From Hymenopellis radicata (Eukaryota > Basidiomycota > Agaricomycetes > Agaricales > Physalacriaceae), in assembly GCA_015501595.1 (NCBI GenBank), contig JADNRX010000122.1, positions 62,001-126,000 of the forward strand: DNA of 64,000 nt, written 5' to 3'. Below, piece by piece: positions 11,311-21,289 of this stretch. Below the pieces are notes generated by a model. The model was not told the DNA's origin and ran no database searches. It saw only the letters and a program-made list of their open reading frames with translations. Each line of letters begins with the position of its first letter. The stretch's first letter is position 1. A program made the position numbers and the translations under genes.

Positions 11311-12524
11311 TCAATAGTCATACTCAGAAACGCCCGCCACCGACTGGAGACGTATATCCGTCGTCAGCCCATATTTCGCGAGCTTCTTTACCGACTCCTG
11401 CTGCTCTTCGCTCATGAGCGACTCTCCACTCGAGGTGAGTTTGAAACGTCTGAGAGCTCCCTCACAACAGCGCATACGGAGCATGCCCAGGAATTGAGCA
11501 CTATTCAATGCCTGCAGTCCGGGGACGGATAGAAGATGTAGCAGAAATCCATTTCAACACACGCTAGGCGAGGAAGAAAGTCCTTCGCGCACATGCGCTC
11601 GGTGAATAATTGCAGTTCCGTGTCACGTTGGCGCGTGTGCGCGGTAAACTTGAGACTGAGGGTGGTAAGAGATGACAGGGGAACGAATCCGACATGCGGC
11701 GAGAAAGGGAGATCCGTGACGCTGAGGATTCGAGAGCGGACAAACTGTCCAGGATATGGTGTTCGATATTCTTCACGAGAAGAGTCGACATGTTAAGGTG
11801 AACTTTTTGCCAGCGGCCGCAATGGGATGTCAGAGCCCATAAATGGGACGCCGCCAAGCCCACGTCAAGACTAACCCCATGTCAAACTTGACATCAATGA
11901 GACGATGGCGGGAGAGCGTCAAGACGCGCTCAAGGTGAGCGAGGGTCTGCCTCGACAACTTCGTGGCGCGTGAGATCTTGACGTGGAGGCGCGCCCAGAG
12001 GGCGTGTAGTTTAACGCCACAGATCGCCACCTGCGGCAGACATGGGCGAAGCGGTGCGGTCCACGACCGGGAGACGTGTTGAGGACGTCGTACGGAGCGT
12101 CGCCCTCGGCGAGGAGAAATATGTCGGTCAGAATCTCCGCAGGTAATTGGCGTACATGCGAAACCACGACCTCTTGATTCCAGCTTTCCACTAAAGACTC
12201 CAACTCGGCACGCGCGTGAGCATCCCGAAGGTCTTCAAGGAGGCCCATGGCATCATGCTGCCAGACCATGATAGCAGAGTTTAAGTCCTCGTCCCAGTCG
12301 TTGGTATGATAGGCGTAGTGGAACAGAGGCCTGAAACGATTCACGAGACGGCGTTGCTCTATTGAGAGAGCGCCGTTGCATGAGGGCATTTCGTCTGCTG
12401 ACTTCGACGCCTGGAAGAACATGAATATATGCGAAAGAGACGGAGACAAACAACGTACTGTCCCGATTCTTAGTTTTTTGAACTCAGGCTTTCGCGGAGA
12501 TCGCGGTACGGAAGTAGCGGCCAT
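11311..12524 (-). pseudogene. Decayed F-box gene (tandem copy B)
   Basis: Minus-strand relative of the 8232-9686 gene. It starts at ATG 12524 (MAATSVPRSPRKPEF), has a convincing intron (gtacgt near 12456 to ttccag near 12412), then a fuller N-terminus than copy A (SADEMPSCNGALSIEQ...) and the F-box (QLPAEILTDIFLLAEG...HVCRRWRSVALNY). The frame breaks near 12000 where copy A reads APLWARL (one base missing in a CCC run), and again near 11868. About 500 bp of the leucine-rich region are deleted after HILDSLSALE: the sequence jumps from the part equal to copy A residue ~180 to that near residue 345. The C-terminal piece (RMRCCEGALRRFKLTSS) survives. The large deletion and further small indels make it a true relic even if some breaks are sequencing errors. 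Confidence 0.75.
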
Positions 12525-12607
12525 GATGAGGATGCTGGGATGACTATGACAGAGCGGCGCAGATTCCAAGACAGAGGGATGATGATAACTCTGCTGGGTA
12601 GAGCCTG

Positions 12608-12617
12608 GTTATATAAA
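12608..12617 (-). promoter_or_regulatory. TATA-like element upstream of F-box copy B
   Basis: The minus strand reads tttatataacc about 85 bp upstream of the ATG at 12524, matching the position of the element upstream of copy A. Confidence 0.35.
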
Positions 12618-13983
12618 CCCGTGACTACGCTGGCCTAAGTGACCGAACGCCAGCTTGTTTGGACGAACAATAGGCCTCGGCAGTAGCTATTACCATAATA
12701 GTCAACAGACATTCTGCATGCATAATGGAAGCTTACTATTTGCGCTGCCAAACAAAGTGCTGGGACCAGCAAGAATAACCAAATGATGTCCCAGGTGGAC
12801 GAAACCCTGACACTGGCGTTGCCAGAGGAGTACCATGTCCTCTTCGGGAATACATTCAACCTCAGGAGATTGAATTTGGCACGCTTAGAATCAAATTGAG
12901 TGCCATCTTAAAAATTTACTCAGTATTCAGCGCATACGCGACGGCAAACGCCAATGTCTCGCGTACCTTGTGTGTCGTGTCGTCGCAAAGTTCGACAACA
13001 GCGCTGACACGTGTAAGTGGCGCTTCGAGTACTCCTCGAGACTGTAGAGTCTGTCTCCGGACCGGAGGTATCATAAACGAGAAGGGACGCGTTCACGCAG
13101 GACCGTGACCGTGTGGTTGACTTGAGATAATCAGGGCTAAGTAGCAAGAGAGAGAGATATAAGCCATAGTAAATCTGGTTCTGCCTCGCGTTTCAGCATT
13201 CTGCCCGCGCTGGGTCAAAGCTAGCTGAAGAGGGAAGAGGGAAGCTGGAAAGTGTCGTCGGATCTGGAGACATCATGAGTGGATTGTGAGTCCCGTTAGA
13301 GCATGGAGCATGCGGGTAGACACCCAGCCTGTTAGGTTGCCATGTATTGGGGCATACATCTGACGAAACAAGAGTGAGATGGAAGCTGGATGGAAAGAGG
13401 TACGTAGTCTGAATCGGTGATCAACCGGCATTCAGCGTTGGCTGACTCAGCATTTTCGGCAATTCGCGCTACACCTCACTTGGCGCTCACCATCAAGTGA
13501 AGATCCAGAAACGCGACATTGAAAAGGTCTTCAACATTGAAATTATCGAAGTATCTCCTTCCCGCTTATCATGTGTATCGGAGGCTCTCTCTCGCTCTTC
13601 CCAGTTCAAGCTGCAGCTGGCGACGATGTTGCAATTTACTCATTCGCTTCTCGACCAATATCCCTGTGCCTCGCATCCTGTGATGGTTTCGCGCGCTTCG
13701 ACGACGAGTTCTTACCATGGAGCATGTGCCTTGCCTATCTCCTTGTGAACGGCCTCTCAAGGACAGAATTACCGTCCAATTACCAGGCTATACGCGCCAA
13801 TTGCCGTCTGTTCCCGCCCCGCAACTGATGAACTCTCCGCAGTAGCGGCGCACCGATACTTTGTGGTCGCTTGCATATCCATTACGATGTCAGCGGGCCC
13901 TTAGCAGGATACCCAACTTAGTCCTATCAAGTACGACTGCGAAATAGTACCGAAAGATCATGTGGCGCTCCGTTTTAGGGTAA

Positions 13984-14990
13984 GTGTCGGGTTATACATC
14001 GTTCGATACCTTCTTACCTACCTTTCAGCATGAGCACCTCAACGACGCCATTCGAATTTCAGACCAGTGCCATGTCATGTCATGCTTCGGTCGTATAATT
14101 CAGACACTGAGAAGATGGTTGTCGACGAGCTCCGGAAGCCACAAGCGCAGTCTCCGCGTAATCGTTACCGTCCTAATCTTGGACGAGCTGGAGATCGACG
14201 ACACTACAATTTTCGTCATGCCATTTCTGCGCCACCCGCCATTTTTGCGGCGGAGTGAATGTTTGATGGAGGCTATGTATTCGCCAATCCTACAAGGTCT
14301 AAAGTTCATGCACGAGAATGAGATCGCACATAAGTAGGTGCTAACAACTCGTTCTTCTGTTCCACCACTCAGCAGCAGACACTCGATTAGTCTAACTCGG
14401 AGGACGGAGATAACGATAGGGACGAGCGGGATGACGAAGATGACGTAGTTAACGTGCGGGATCGGTTTGGGCGGTTCCCAGTTAGGTAAGGGTTCGGGGT
14501 CGGGGTAGGTTCGGGGGGTCGGTTAGGGCTCGGTAAGGGTTCGGTAAGGGTTCGGTAAGGGTTCGGTTATGGTTAGGGGGGTTAGCGGCGGTCAGCGGTC
14601 ACGGAATAGTATATAAAAAAGTGGCGGCAGGTGGCGGTTGGCTGCTTTTGGGTTGGGTGGCGGGTTTTGATGGCTTCGATGTCAGTGTCGTCACAGGATT
14701 AGTAAAGCCTCTTCCTTATCGCCGTCGTCCGAGTTAGACTGATCGAGTCTGCGCTCACCACTCAGCATCTACCAGTGACGCGTGCAGAGGCGACATCATG
14801 CTGGATAGTTCATCGCTCATTCCAACCAGCCTTTCGTGATGCGCCCATGGACCACCGACGGCTTGTATAAAAGCATTAAATATCACACGAGGTCCACCGA
14901 TGAACTACTACTTCGCCGATTTCGTCATATTCTTCGACCGTAACCGGCTTCTCTATGTTAAGAACCCACGCTTCGTTCAATCTTGATTGA
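13984..14990 (+). pseudogene. Protein-kinase-like relic, interrupted by an inverted-repeat element
   Basis: Fragments of a fungal protein-kinase-like domain appear in order but in shifting frames: SPRNRYRP then ILDELEIDDTTIFVMPFL (strand-4 and hinge region), GLKFMHENEIAH (helix E and start of the catalytic loop), then after 14775 DACRGDIMLDSS (catalytic-loop equivalent of H/R-D-x-x-x-x-N) and ALNITRGPPMNYYFADF (the DFG-equivalent region reads ADF). A GT-AG intron probably splits the catalytic loop (gtaggtgctaac near 14334 to cag near 14774), and a 383-bp element sits in it. A stop follows TSLS, and no full N- or C-lobe can be assembled, so this is a relic. It lies just right of the tandem F-box duplication. 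Confidence 0.6.
14373..14755. mobile_element. Small non-autonomous inverted-repeat element (MITE-like)
   Basis: A 383-bp insert with imperfect terminal inverted repeats of about 40-45 bp. The left end has agacactcgattagtctaac, and the reverse complement of the right end has cagactcgatcagtctaac; both continue into tcgga(g/c)gacgg. It is flanked on both sides by the 10-bp direct repeat caccactcag (14363-14372 and 14756-14765), a target-site duplication of the size made by Mutator-like elements (9-10 bp), though an 8-bp hAT duplication inside it cannot be excluded. No coding capacity. The centre is G-rich with a short degenerate tandem repeat (ggttcggtaag). Confidence 0.75.
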
Positions 14991-15704
14991 GTGGATGATG
15001 AAGTTTTTACATTATCCCCCCCCCCACTGCCGAATGACGGCCAATTCTTCCTGTGGGGAAAGGAGAACGCTCTCCTCATTTCAAAGATGCTTGGACTTCC
15101 TGATGATGATTGACAACTGGAATGCTTTCTTCTTATACTTCTCGACTTGCAACTATCAATGAGCTCTTCTAATGCGCCAGTCTTCGACTTCTTACAAAGG
15201 GATGCGCAAATTCGTCAAGAGGTTCCCACCATTCAAATACTAGCAAAGCCGCGCCACGGACTTGAAGTTGGAGCGTGGATTATCATTCACACACGAATTG
15301 ACATCGCCGTTTCAAGATGACATGGTGCCTATGTTCATGCCCACTTCATCGCAACCGATGTCTCACGCGCCTTGTCAAGCGTGAGTCCGCGGTTCCTAGA
15401 CGAAGGTCGGCCTAAGACAAGTGAGTCATAACAGGGCATGAGGATCCCAATACCAGGCTTTAATAAGAGGAGGCCAGAAGGCAGGAGTCAACGCTGAAAT
15501 GAAGTTCTTGACTGGCAGTGGTTCTTGAGATGATTCAACCTAACGTTGCGTGTAATTTAGTTTACGTACGAGCAATTATCAACCCACGTGGAAAAAATTC
15601 GATTGCCCTGTGGCCATCAATATTGTGTCCTCCTACCCACTCTCTGCTCACTGTCCGCGACGACGACGACGACAAACACGCTGACTACACGCTTTTAAGC
15701 ACGT
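14991..15704. other. Intergenic, no gene seen
   Basis: Contains a run of ten C at about 15019-15028 and a (gac)n stretch at about 15657-15673 close upstream of the SH3/TBC gene start. Short frames here may include further kinase-relic sequence, but none can be aligned with confidence. Confidence 0.4.
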
Positions 15705-18700
15705 ATGGATGGCGCAGAACTTGCGCGGTGGACGCGGTTCGCGGGGAAGGGTGGTATAGGCACTTGCACAGCAACCGAGGACTGCGTCGCAGAGAACGCA
15801 GAGGATCTCATGTTTCTCAAGGCGAGTATATGCGCCTTGTGACTGTCTGCGAGGATTGGGCCTGCAGCATCTCCTTTCGCCGTTTGCTTGAAGCTGATCA
15901 ATGTCTAGGACGATGAGATCGTGGTGCTCATGCAGCTGCCCAACACGGAGGACGTATTTCTTGGATACTGCGAGGGCGTTGTCGGGCGGTTCATGGGCGC
16001 ACATGTTCGGTTTCATGCCCGACTGAAGAAGCCCATTATGGCGAAGCGAAGTAGCACAATGAGCCTGAGCGTCAAGAGCCCGACGCCGAGCGTCATCCTG
16101 GACAGGCGGGAAAGCTCGCTTGGCACGGTGCGTGCAAGACCATTCGTTGTTTACTATAGGCTAATGAATTGAAGGTCGACGACACGCGCTTGCTTATCAA
16201 AAGCCCCAGTCCGTTGACGGTATGTGCATTCTCCTAACAGTTATCTCGCTAAATATCGTCAAGTCGGGCGAACCGAGTCCAGTCCTACCCACTTTCCGTG
16301 AGGCCAAGTACAAAACACCAAGCCCTGTATGTCTTCCTTTACAACGGACGTCTAACTGCGGTCTTACTTTGTTCAGGATGGAGAAGTTTTGCCGAATCCA
16401 GTCGCCCGGCATCACCTCGATGCGGTGGACGAGACTGCTGCAGACAGGGTAAGTCCTTCCAGAAGTTTCCTCGTCGTCCCGTTTCACGCAGCTGCGCGAT
16501 GTACAGGCACCGAGACATCACTCAACGGATGATACTCTTCGAAATAACACCTACGACTCGAAAGAGGAATCCAACAAAGTACCGGCCATTGTTGAGGAAC
16601 ATGTAGGTCCCCTCGCCAATCATCTCTCCTCGTTTTGACCGCGTTTCTAGAGGGCGCCGGACAGACATTCCACGGAAGAAACCGTTGTGGTGATATCCCC
16701 ACCAGAAGAATCCTCCAACGAGGCCCTCACCCGAAGCCCTAGTCCCATCATGCAACGCATCAGAGAACAATTGGCCTCAGAAGATTCTCACGAGGTAGAA
16801 GATTTCACACCTGGCGAAGATTCCGTCGTTCTCTCCCCCAGCGACCACGCCGATCACGATCATGACAGCGAAGACGCCGGCATCAACATCGGACTGTCCT
16901 TGTTGCAAGGGTCCGACGATGAGAGCGAATATTCGGATGACGACGAGGACGATGATGACAACAGCTTCGCGTCGAGAACAGTGGAGGCGAGCAACAACGC
17001 CGACGACGAGCCTCCCATTTCTTTCAAAATCGTGTCAGATGATCCTCCAGAAGAAGCAGACGTTTCTGACGAGGCATCCGAGACCAACGAGATACTAGAC
17101 GAGGTCAAATCGCGTCGCTCTACCGATACACATGATGAGAGCATACCTCGAAAATCCACAGACACCCACGAGTCCAAAACCAGGAAATCCACAGACACTT
17201 ACGATCCCTGGGGCGACATTTACGACGATTATCGCTATTCGGTGTCAACAAAATCCTCCGCCTCCATCTATTCCAACCACGTCGGCTCCCATTCCACCTC
17301 CAATCCTTTCCCATCACCCCTCCTTCACACTCGCTTTGGTTCATCATCATCGCTCGAACTTACCCCCGAACTTCCACCTGAACCAACAACACCACCAACT
17401 CCAAATACTCCCCACTTATGATACGAAAAAGACCTACGGTCGTAGGAGAGGGCGAACGAACTTCATTGTTCCTACCTCATCCTGGCGCACCGAAACCGCC
17501 CCCTCCCCAAGTACCAATGCCTTCCCCTTCACAGCATTCTGCGCCTGAGCCGCCTCCGGTCCACACTGGCAATAATCTGATTCCTGCTATGAGGCAGGCG
17601 TTAAGTATGGGTCGTCCACATCCCACTATATATGGACGCACGATCGGCGAACTGTGGGATGCCTATGGGCCAATAGGAATTACGTTCAGTGTCGACCCTC
17701 CGCCATTGCCGCCGCCTCCATCCCTCTTTGCTCCGCGTACTAGCAGTCCACTTCGTGCGCCCTCATCCCCCGGTCCTGGCGTCGTCTCGCATACGTCTCT
17801 TCGTGAACGTCCCCGTAGTCGTAGTTTCTCCGACCTCAGGCTCGGTGAGGGCATGCAAACGCAAACAGTGAAGGAGAACACTCCTACTATCACCTCGTCG
17901 CGCTCCATGTCAAACCTGGCTGCAGGAGGCACGATGGATCCGGCGGAGGTGCAGGAGCAAAGGGTGTCGAGGGTGCATGTGCCTGAGCCAATCAAGGTGG
18001 AAGCGCCAGCACGGATGGGAAGCTTTGTGCCCGGGCAGGGGAAAGTTTAAGTAGGAGTTCAAGTCCGCTGGCTCCACCTAGTCCAAGGATGCTTGTACCA
18101 CCGAGTCCGAGGATGATGCAATCGAGGCCACGAATGGACTCGGTGACCTCTTCTTCATCTCCTTTGGTCCCTGTTAATGCTCCATCGTCACCACCGCAAA
18201 GAGGTCTTCTCATGACCCCATCATCACCGCCGAGAGCGAGAACTGAGAGTGCGGCGCCGGCGTTGGGGTCACAGCACCCGAATCCAAGTCCATCAAATTC
18301 ACCACAGATGCGGCCGAGAGCCAACAGTACGATGTCGCCACCTAGACAGGGTGGAGTTGCGACTTTTGTGGCGAGCAATCCGAGCACCCAGTTGAGCCTA
18401 TTGACGCAGGTGCCTGAGAGTAGGATGGTAACGCCCCCACCGAATTCGCCTCCAACGAGAGCATTGTCGTTATCTCCGCCGCCAGCAAGTGAACGTTCTA
18501 CACCGCCTGTAAGAATGAGTGAAGGCAGTCCGAGTATCAGTAGCAGTCAGTTTCCTTCGGAGTATGACCTTCTTTTCTCTACTTACATTCCTTTGTTGCA
18601 GTGCGTGCTATGTCTCCTCCGCAGTCAATGGCGTTGAACGGAAACGGACATCAGCAAGGGAGTCCAAGTCTAGGTAAAGCATTAATCTCGTTGCGTGGAA

Positions 18701-20721
18701 AATAGACGCTGATTTATATACTAGGCTCAATGGCACGGGTACTCTCACCGCCGCCTAACACCGCGGGACCGAGCAATAATATGCATAGAGGCAGTCCAAG
18801 TCTAAACTCATCAAACTCCATCACTCCTTCTCCTACTATTGGATCCATTGCCCTCGGGCGCGATAGTCCTGTCCTGGGAAGTTTGCATCCTCCTTCGCCC
18901 ACTCGGGTTGTTTCAGCACCACAACATGATACTACCCAGTCATCGCTACGACCTCTAGGTCCAGCTACGCGTCAGAGAAGTCTCACCTTATCACCTCCAC
19001 CTCCCGTGACTTCATCATTAAGAGAAGAATCTCCGTCTCCGTCTCCAGCCTCTCTATCCAATTTCCCTTTGCCTCCTTTCGCCTCTTCGAATCTAAGTGG
19101 CTCACCTGTTAGCGGAAATTTCCCTCCTGGTGCCGGCCCTTCGAATTTTGGACCTTCGCCGCCACCTATCACGAACCCAGCGGGTGTTTCTCCGAATCGC
19201 AAGCTGTCGTTACCCAATCTGCGTGCTAGAACGCTGAGCAATCGTGCGGGTCGATGGGCGGCAGCAATGGCCGCCGAGACCGTCTATTGATACGGAGAGC
19301 ATCCGCAGCGGGTTTAGTACGAGCGGCGTGAGCGTGAGCGTGCGGAGTATGGAGTTTGAGATGGTAACGGGGAGCAGTAGTGGTGGCGGAACGAGTCCGT
19401 CGAGTCCTGGTCCGCGGTCCTCGACGACTAGCTCCTCGGCACCCGTGCCGCCGATTCCGATTCCGCGGCCGCTGCCCCCGTCGCAGAGTGCGCCGCAGAC
19501 GCGGAGCCACACGCCGACGCCGACTGCGCCGCATGTGCGGGACCGGGAGACCAAGTTTTTGACTGCGCTGAGTGCGGGCGGGGCGGGGTCGGCCAAGGCG
19601 AAGAAGAAGAAGCTGAAGAAGCTGGTGGCGGAGGGGAATGGCGTGCCGATGAGCGTGAGGTGGCTGGTGTGGATGGAGATGGTCGCGTCGTCGTCGGCGG
19701 CGGTGCCGGCTGCTGCGGGTCAGTCGTCGGGCGTCATGGGCGGGGGACTGGGTGGGGCGGGCCCGGGGGAGGAATGCGGAGGCGTTGAGGGCGTTGTTGG
19801 ATACTGTGGAGGGCGAGGGCGCGGAGCGGCTGAAGCAGGCGTATAGGCGGATGTGTCCAGATGTGGGATGGGGTGAGGGTGAGTGTGTCTCTATATATGT
19901 TATGTGGCTCGCCCGGATGGCTATCATCTGCCACGCCACACAGGTGACAAGGACTGATTGATTTGCATGTCGACAGAACTGGACGCGGTGCTGCCGTTCC
20001 TGCTTACATTGGCGCCCGAGCAAGACGCGTTTTGGATATTCTGCTGCATTATGGATGGCTCGCTCCGGGCGTATTATACTCGGGCTGGCGATGTACGTGT
20101 GATCGCTCTAAGGTACATTGGACTCATGGTTTTATTATTAGGAAACGACTTCACAGTTGGAGATTGATGGGGAGCTGTTGGCGCGTTCCTTGGGCAAAGC
20201 AGATTCGCAGTTGTCGCATCATCTGTTGACTACGCTTGGTATTCCCGCGGGCAAGGTCATTCGAGGGCTTGGGATCAGAGGAGCGTTTGTAGGCAAGTTC
20301 CGCGATGCGGACGACGGTGAGGAGGGCATTAGACGCGTGTGGGATAATTGGCTATGCGAGACTGATGGTATGTGCTCTGTACGTCCGTCAGTTTACACGA
20401 CTAACAACGGCTCCAGGTACCCCGATCCTCATCCGCACGGCGCTGACGCTGCTCGTGCATGCGCCTCGAAGAGAGGCGCTGCTCCGTGTGCGCAAGGCGG
20501 AAGCGGCGATGAACATTTTGGCGCGGCCGATCCAGATCCCGCCGGACGAGATGGCGTGGCGCAACTCCAAGTGGAAGATCAACGACGAGGATCTGAGAAG
20601 GGAGCGGCAGCGGATGAGCAAGGTGCTGGCGGAGGCGTCGCGCAAGAAGGCGGTGGCGAGTGTCAGTGGGCGCGGGGGGGCGAGTAGGGGGATTTCGCTG
20701 CCTACTGGTGCTAGACCTTGA
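15705..20721 (+). CDS. SH3 and TBC (Rab-GAP-like) domain protein
   Basis: Long multi-exon gene. Exon 1 (15705-15821, MDGAELARWTRFAGKGGIG...) ends at a GC donor (aag|gcgagt). Exon 2 (15909-16127) completes an SH3-like segment (DDEIVVLMQLPN...LGYCEGVVGRF). A very long Ser/Pro-rich, partly acidic linker follows (16687-19700; SDDDEDDDD, many SPP repeats). The C-terminus resembles the second half of a TBC domain: RWLVW near 19660, then EQDAFWIFCCIMDGSLRAYY, DGELLARSLGKADSQL, IRRVWDNWLCETDG and PILIRTALTLLVHAPR. TBC proteins activate GTP hydrolysis by Rab GTPases in vesicle traffic. The Arg- and Gln-finger motifs of the N-terminal half are not visible, so GAP activity is doubtful or that part is mis-assembled. 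One-base frame breaks at CCCC 17410-17413 and GGGG 18038-18041, and frame changes near 19250 and 19740, fall in G/C runs. Introns near 18550, 18675 and 19880-20390 are short and canonical. Confidence 0.7.
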
Positions 20722-21289
20722 TGATGGTGATTTTTTTATATGCGGACACATACATACTCGGATTTTACGACACCCTACTTGCTATCGATTATGCTTTCTG
20801 GTAATTAATCATCTATTGTCGTAGTTCTAATTATATTTTTTGATTTCCTGTACCCCGACCGGATCGCCAATTTGAGGTCCCTGTTGTATTGTATGATAGG
20901 GATCTCTCGACTTTGACCACGTCGGTCAATCAGCTCTTTAGCACAACCTTCGAACTTGGTGACTCGAGGCTACTATCTTGATGTCTCCTATATTTCTCTC
21001 GTCGTGTTTGGCCAACCATGCACAGATTTCAGCTCGCTGCGAACTAGGTGTTCCTTTGAGCTGCCTCCTCCTTACGATGAGGAGGATTGATTTGGGACTA
21101 TCATGGGAAATGGGATTGGCTTTCAGTGCGTTTCTCTTTTGACTTCCCAGGGTATCTCTGATAATTACAATTACTTACAGTTCGGTGAGTGTTTTTCACA
21201 CGGCGAGACGAACGAGATGGTACTTGGCTTCAGATTCATTTGGTCTAAACTTGTTAGGCTCATTGAATAAAATTTGCAGAGCGCTTCCT
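20722..21289. other. Intergenic between convergent genes, no gene seen
   Basis: Holds the 3' flanks of the TBC gene (+) and the P450 gene (-). AT-rich near 20760-20850; only short frames. Confidence 0.5.

Larger units (their letters stand above)
11208..13908. repeat. Tandem duplication, copy B
   Basis: Direct repeat partner of 8085-11090. It carries the decayed F-box gene (11311-12524) and about 1.3 kb of upstream sequence closely matching 9700-11000, including the gcctcggcagtag...caacagacattctgca segment and a short open frame near 13500-13750 (VFNIEIIEVS...) that is also present, diverged, at 10690-10930. Both short frames look non-coding or relic. Confidence 0.85.

Noticed and set aside
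14461..14590. Telomere-like TTAGGG words
   Set aside because: Only isolated, irregular copies within the inverted-repeat element; not a telomere array.
15019..15028. Run of ten C
   Set aside because: A simple homopolymer in non-coding sequence; its length is unreliable given the run-length problems elsewhere.
19226..20023. Minus-strand open frame of 265 codons
   Set aside because: Arg/His/Pro-rich shadow of the GC-rich plus-strand TBC gene; it has no family likeness and lies opposite better supported exons.
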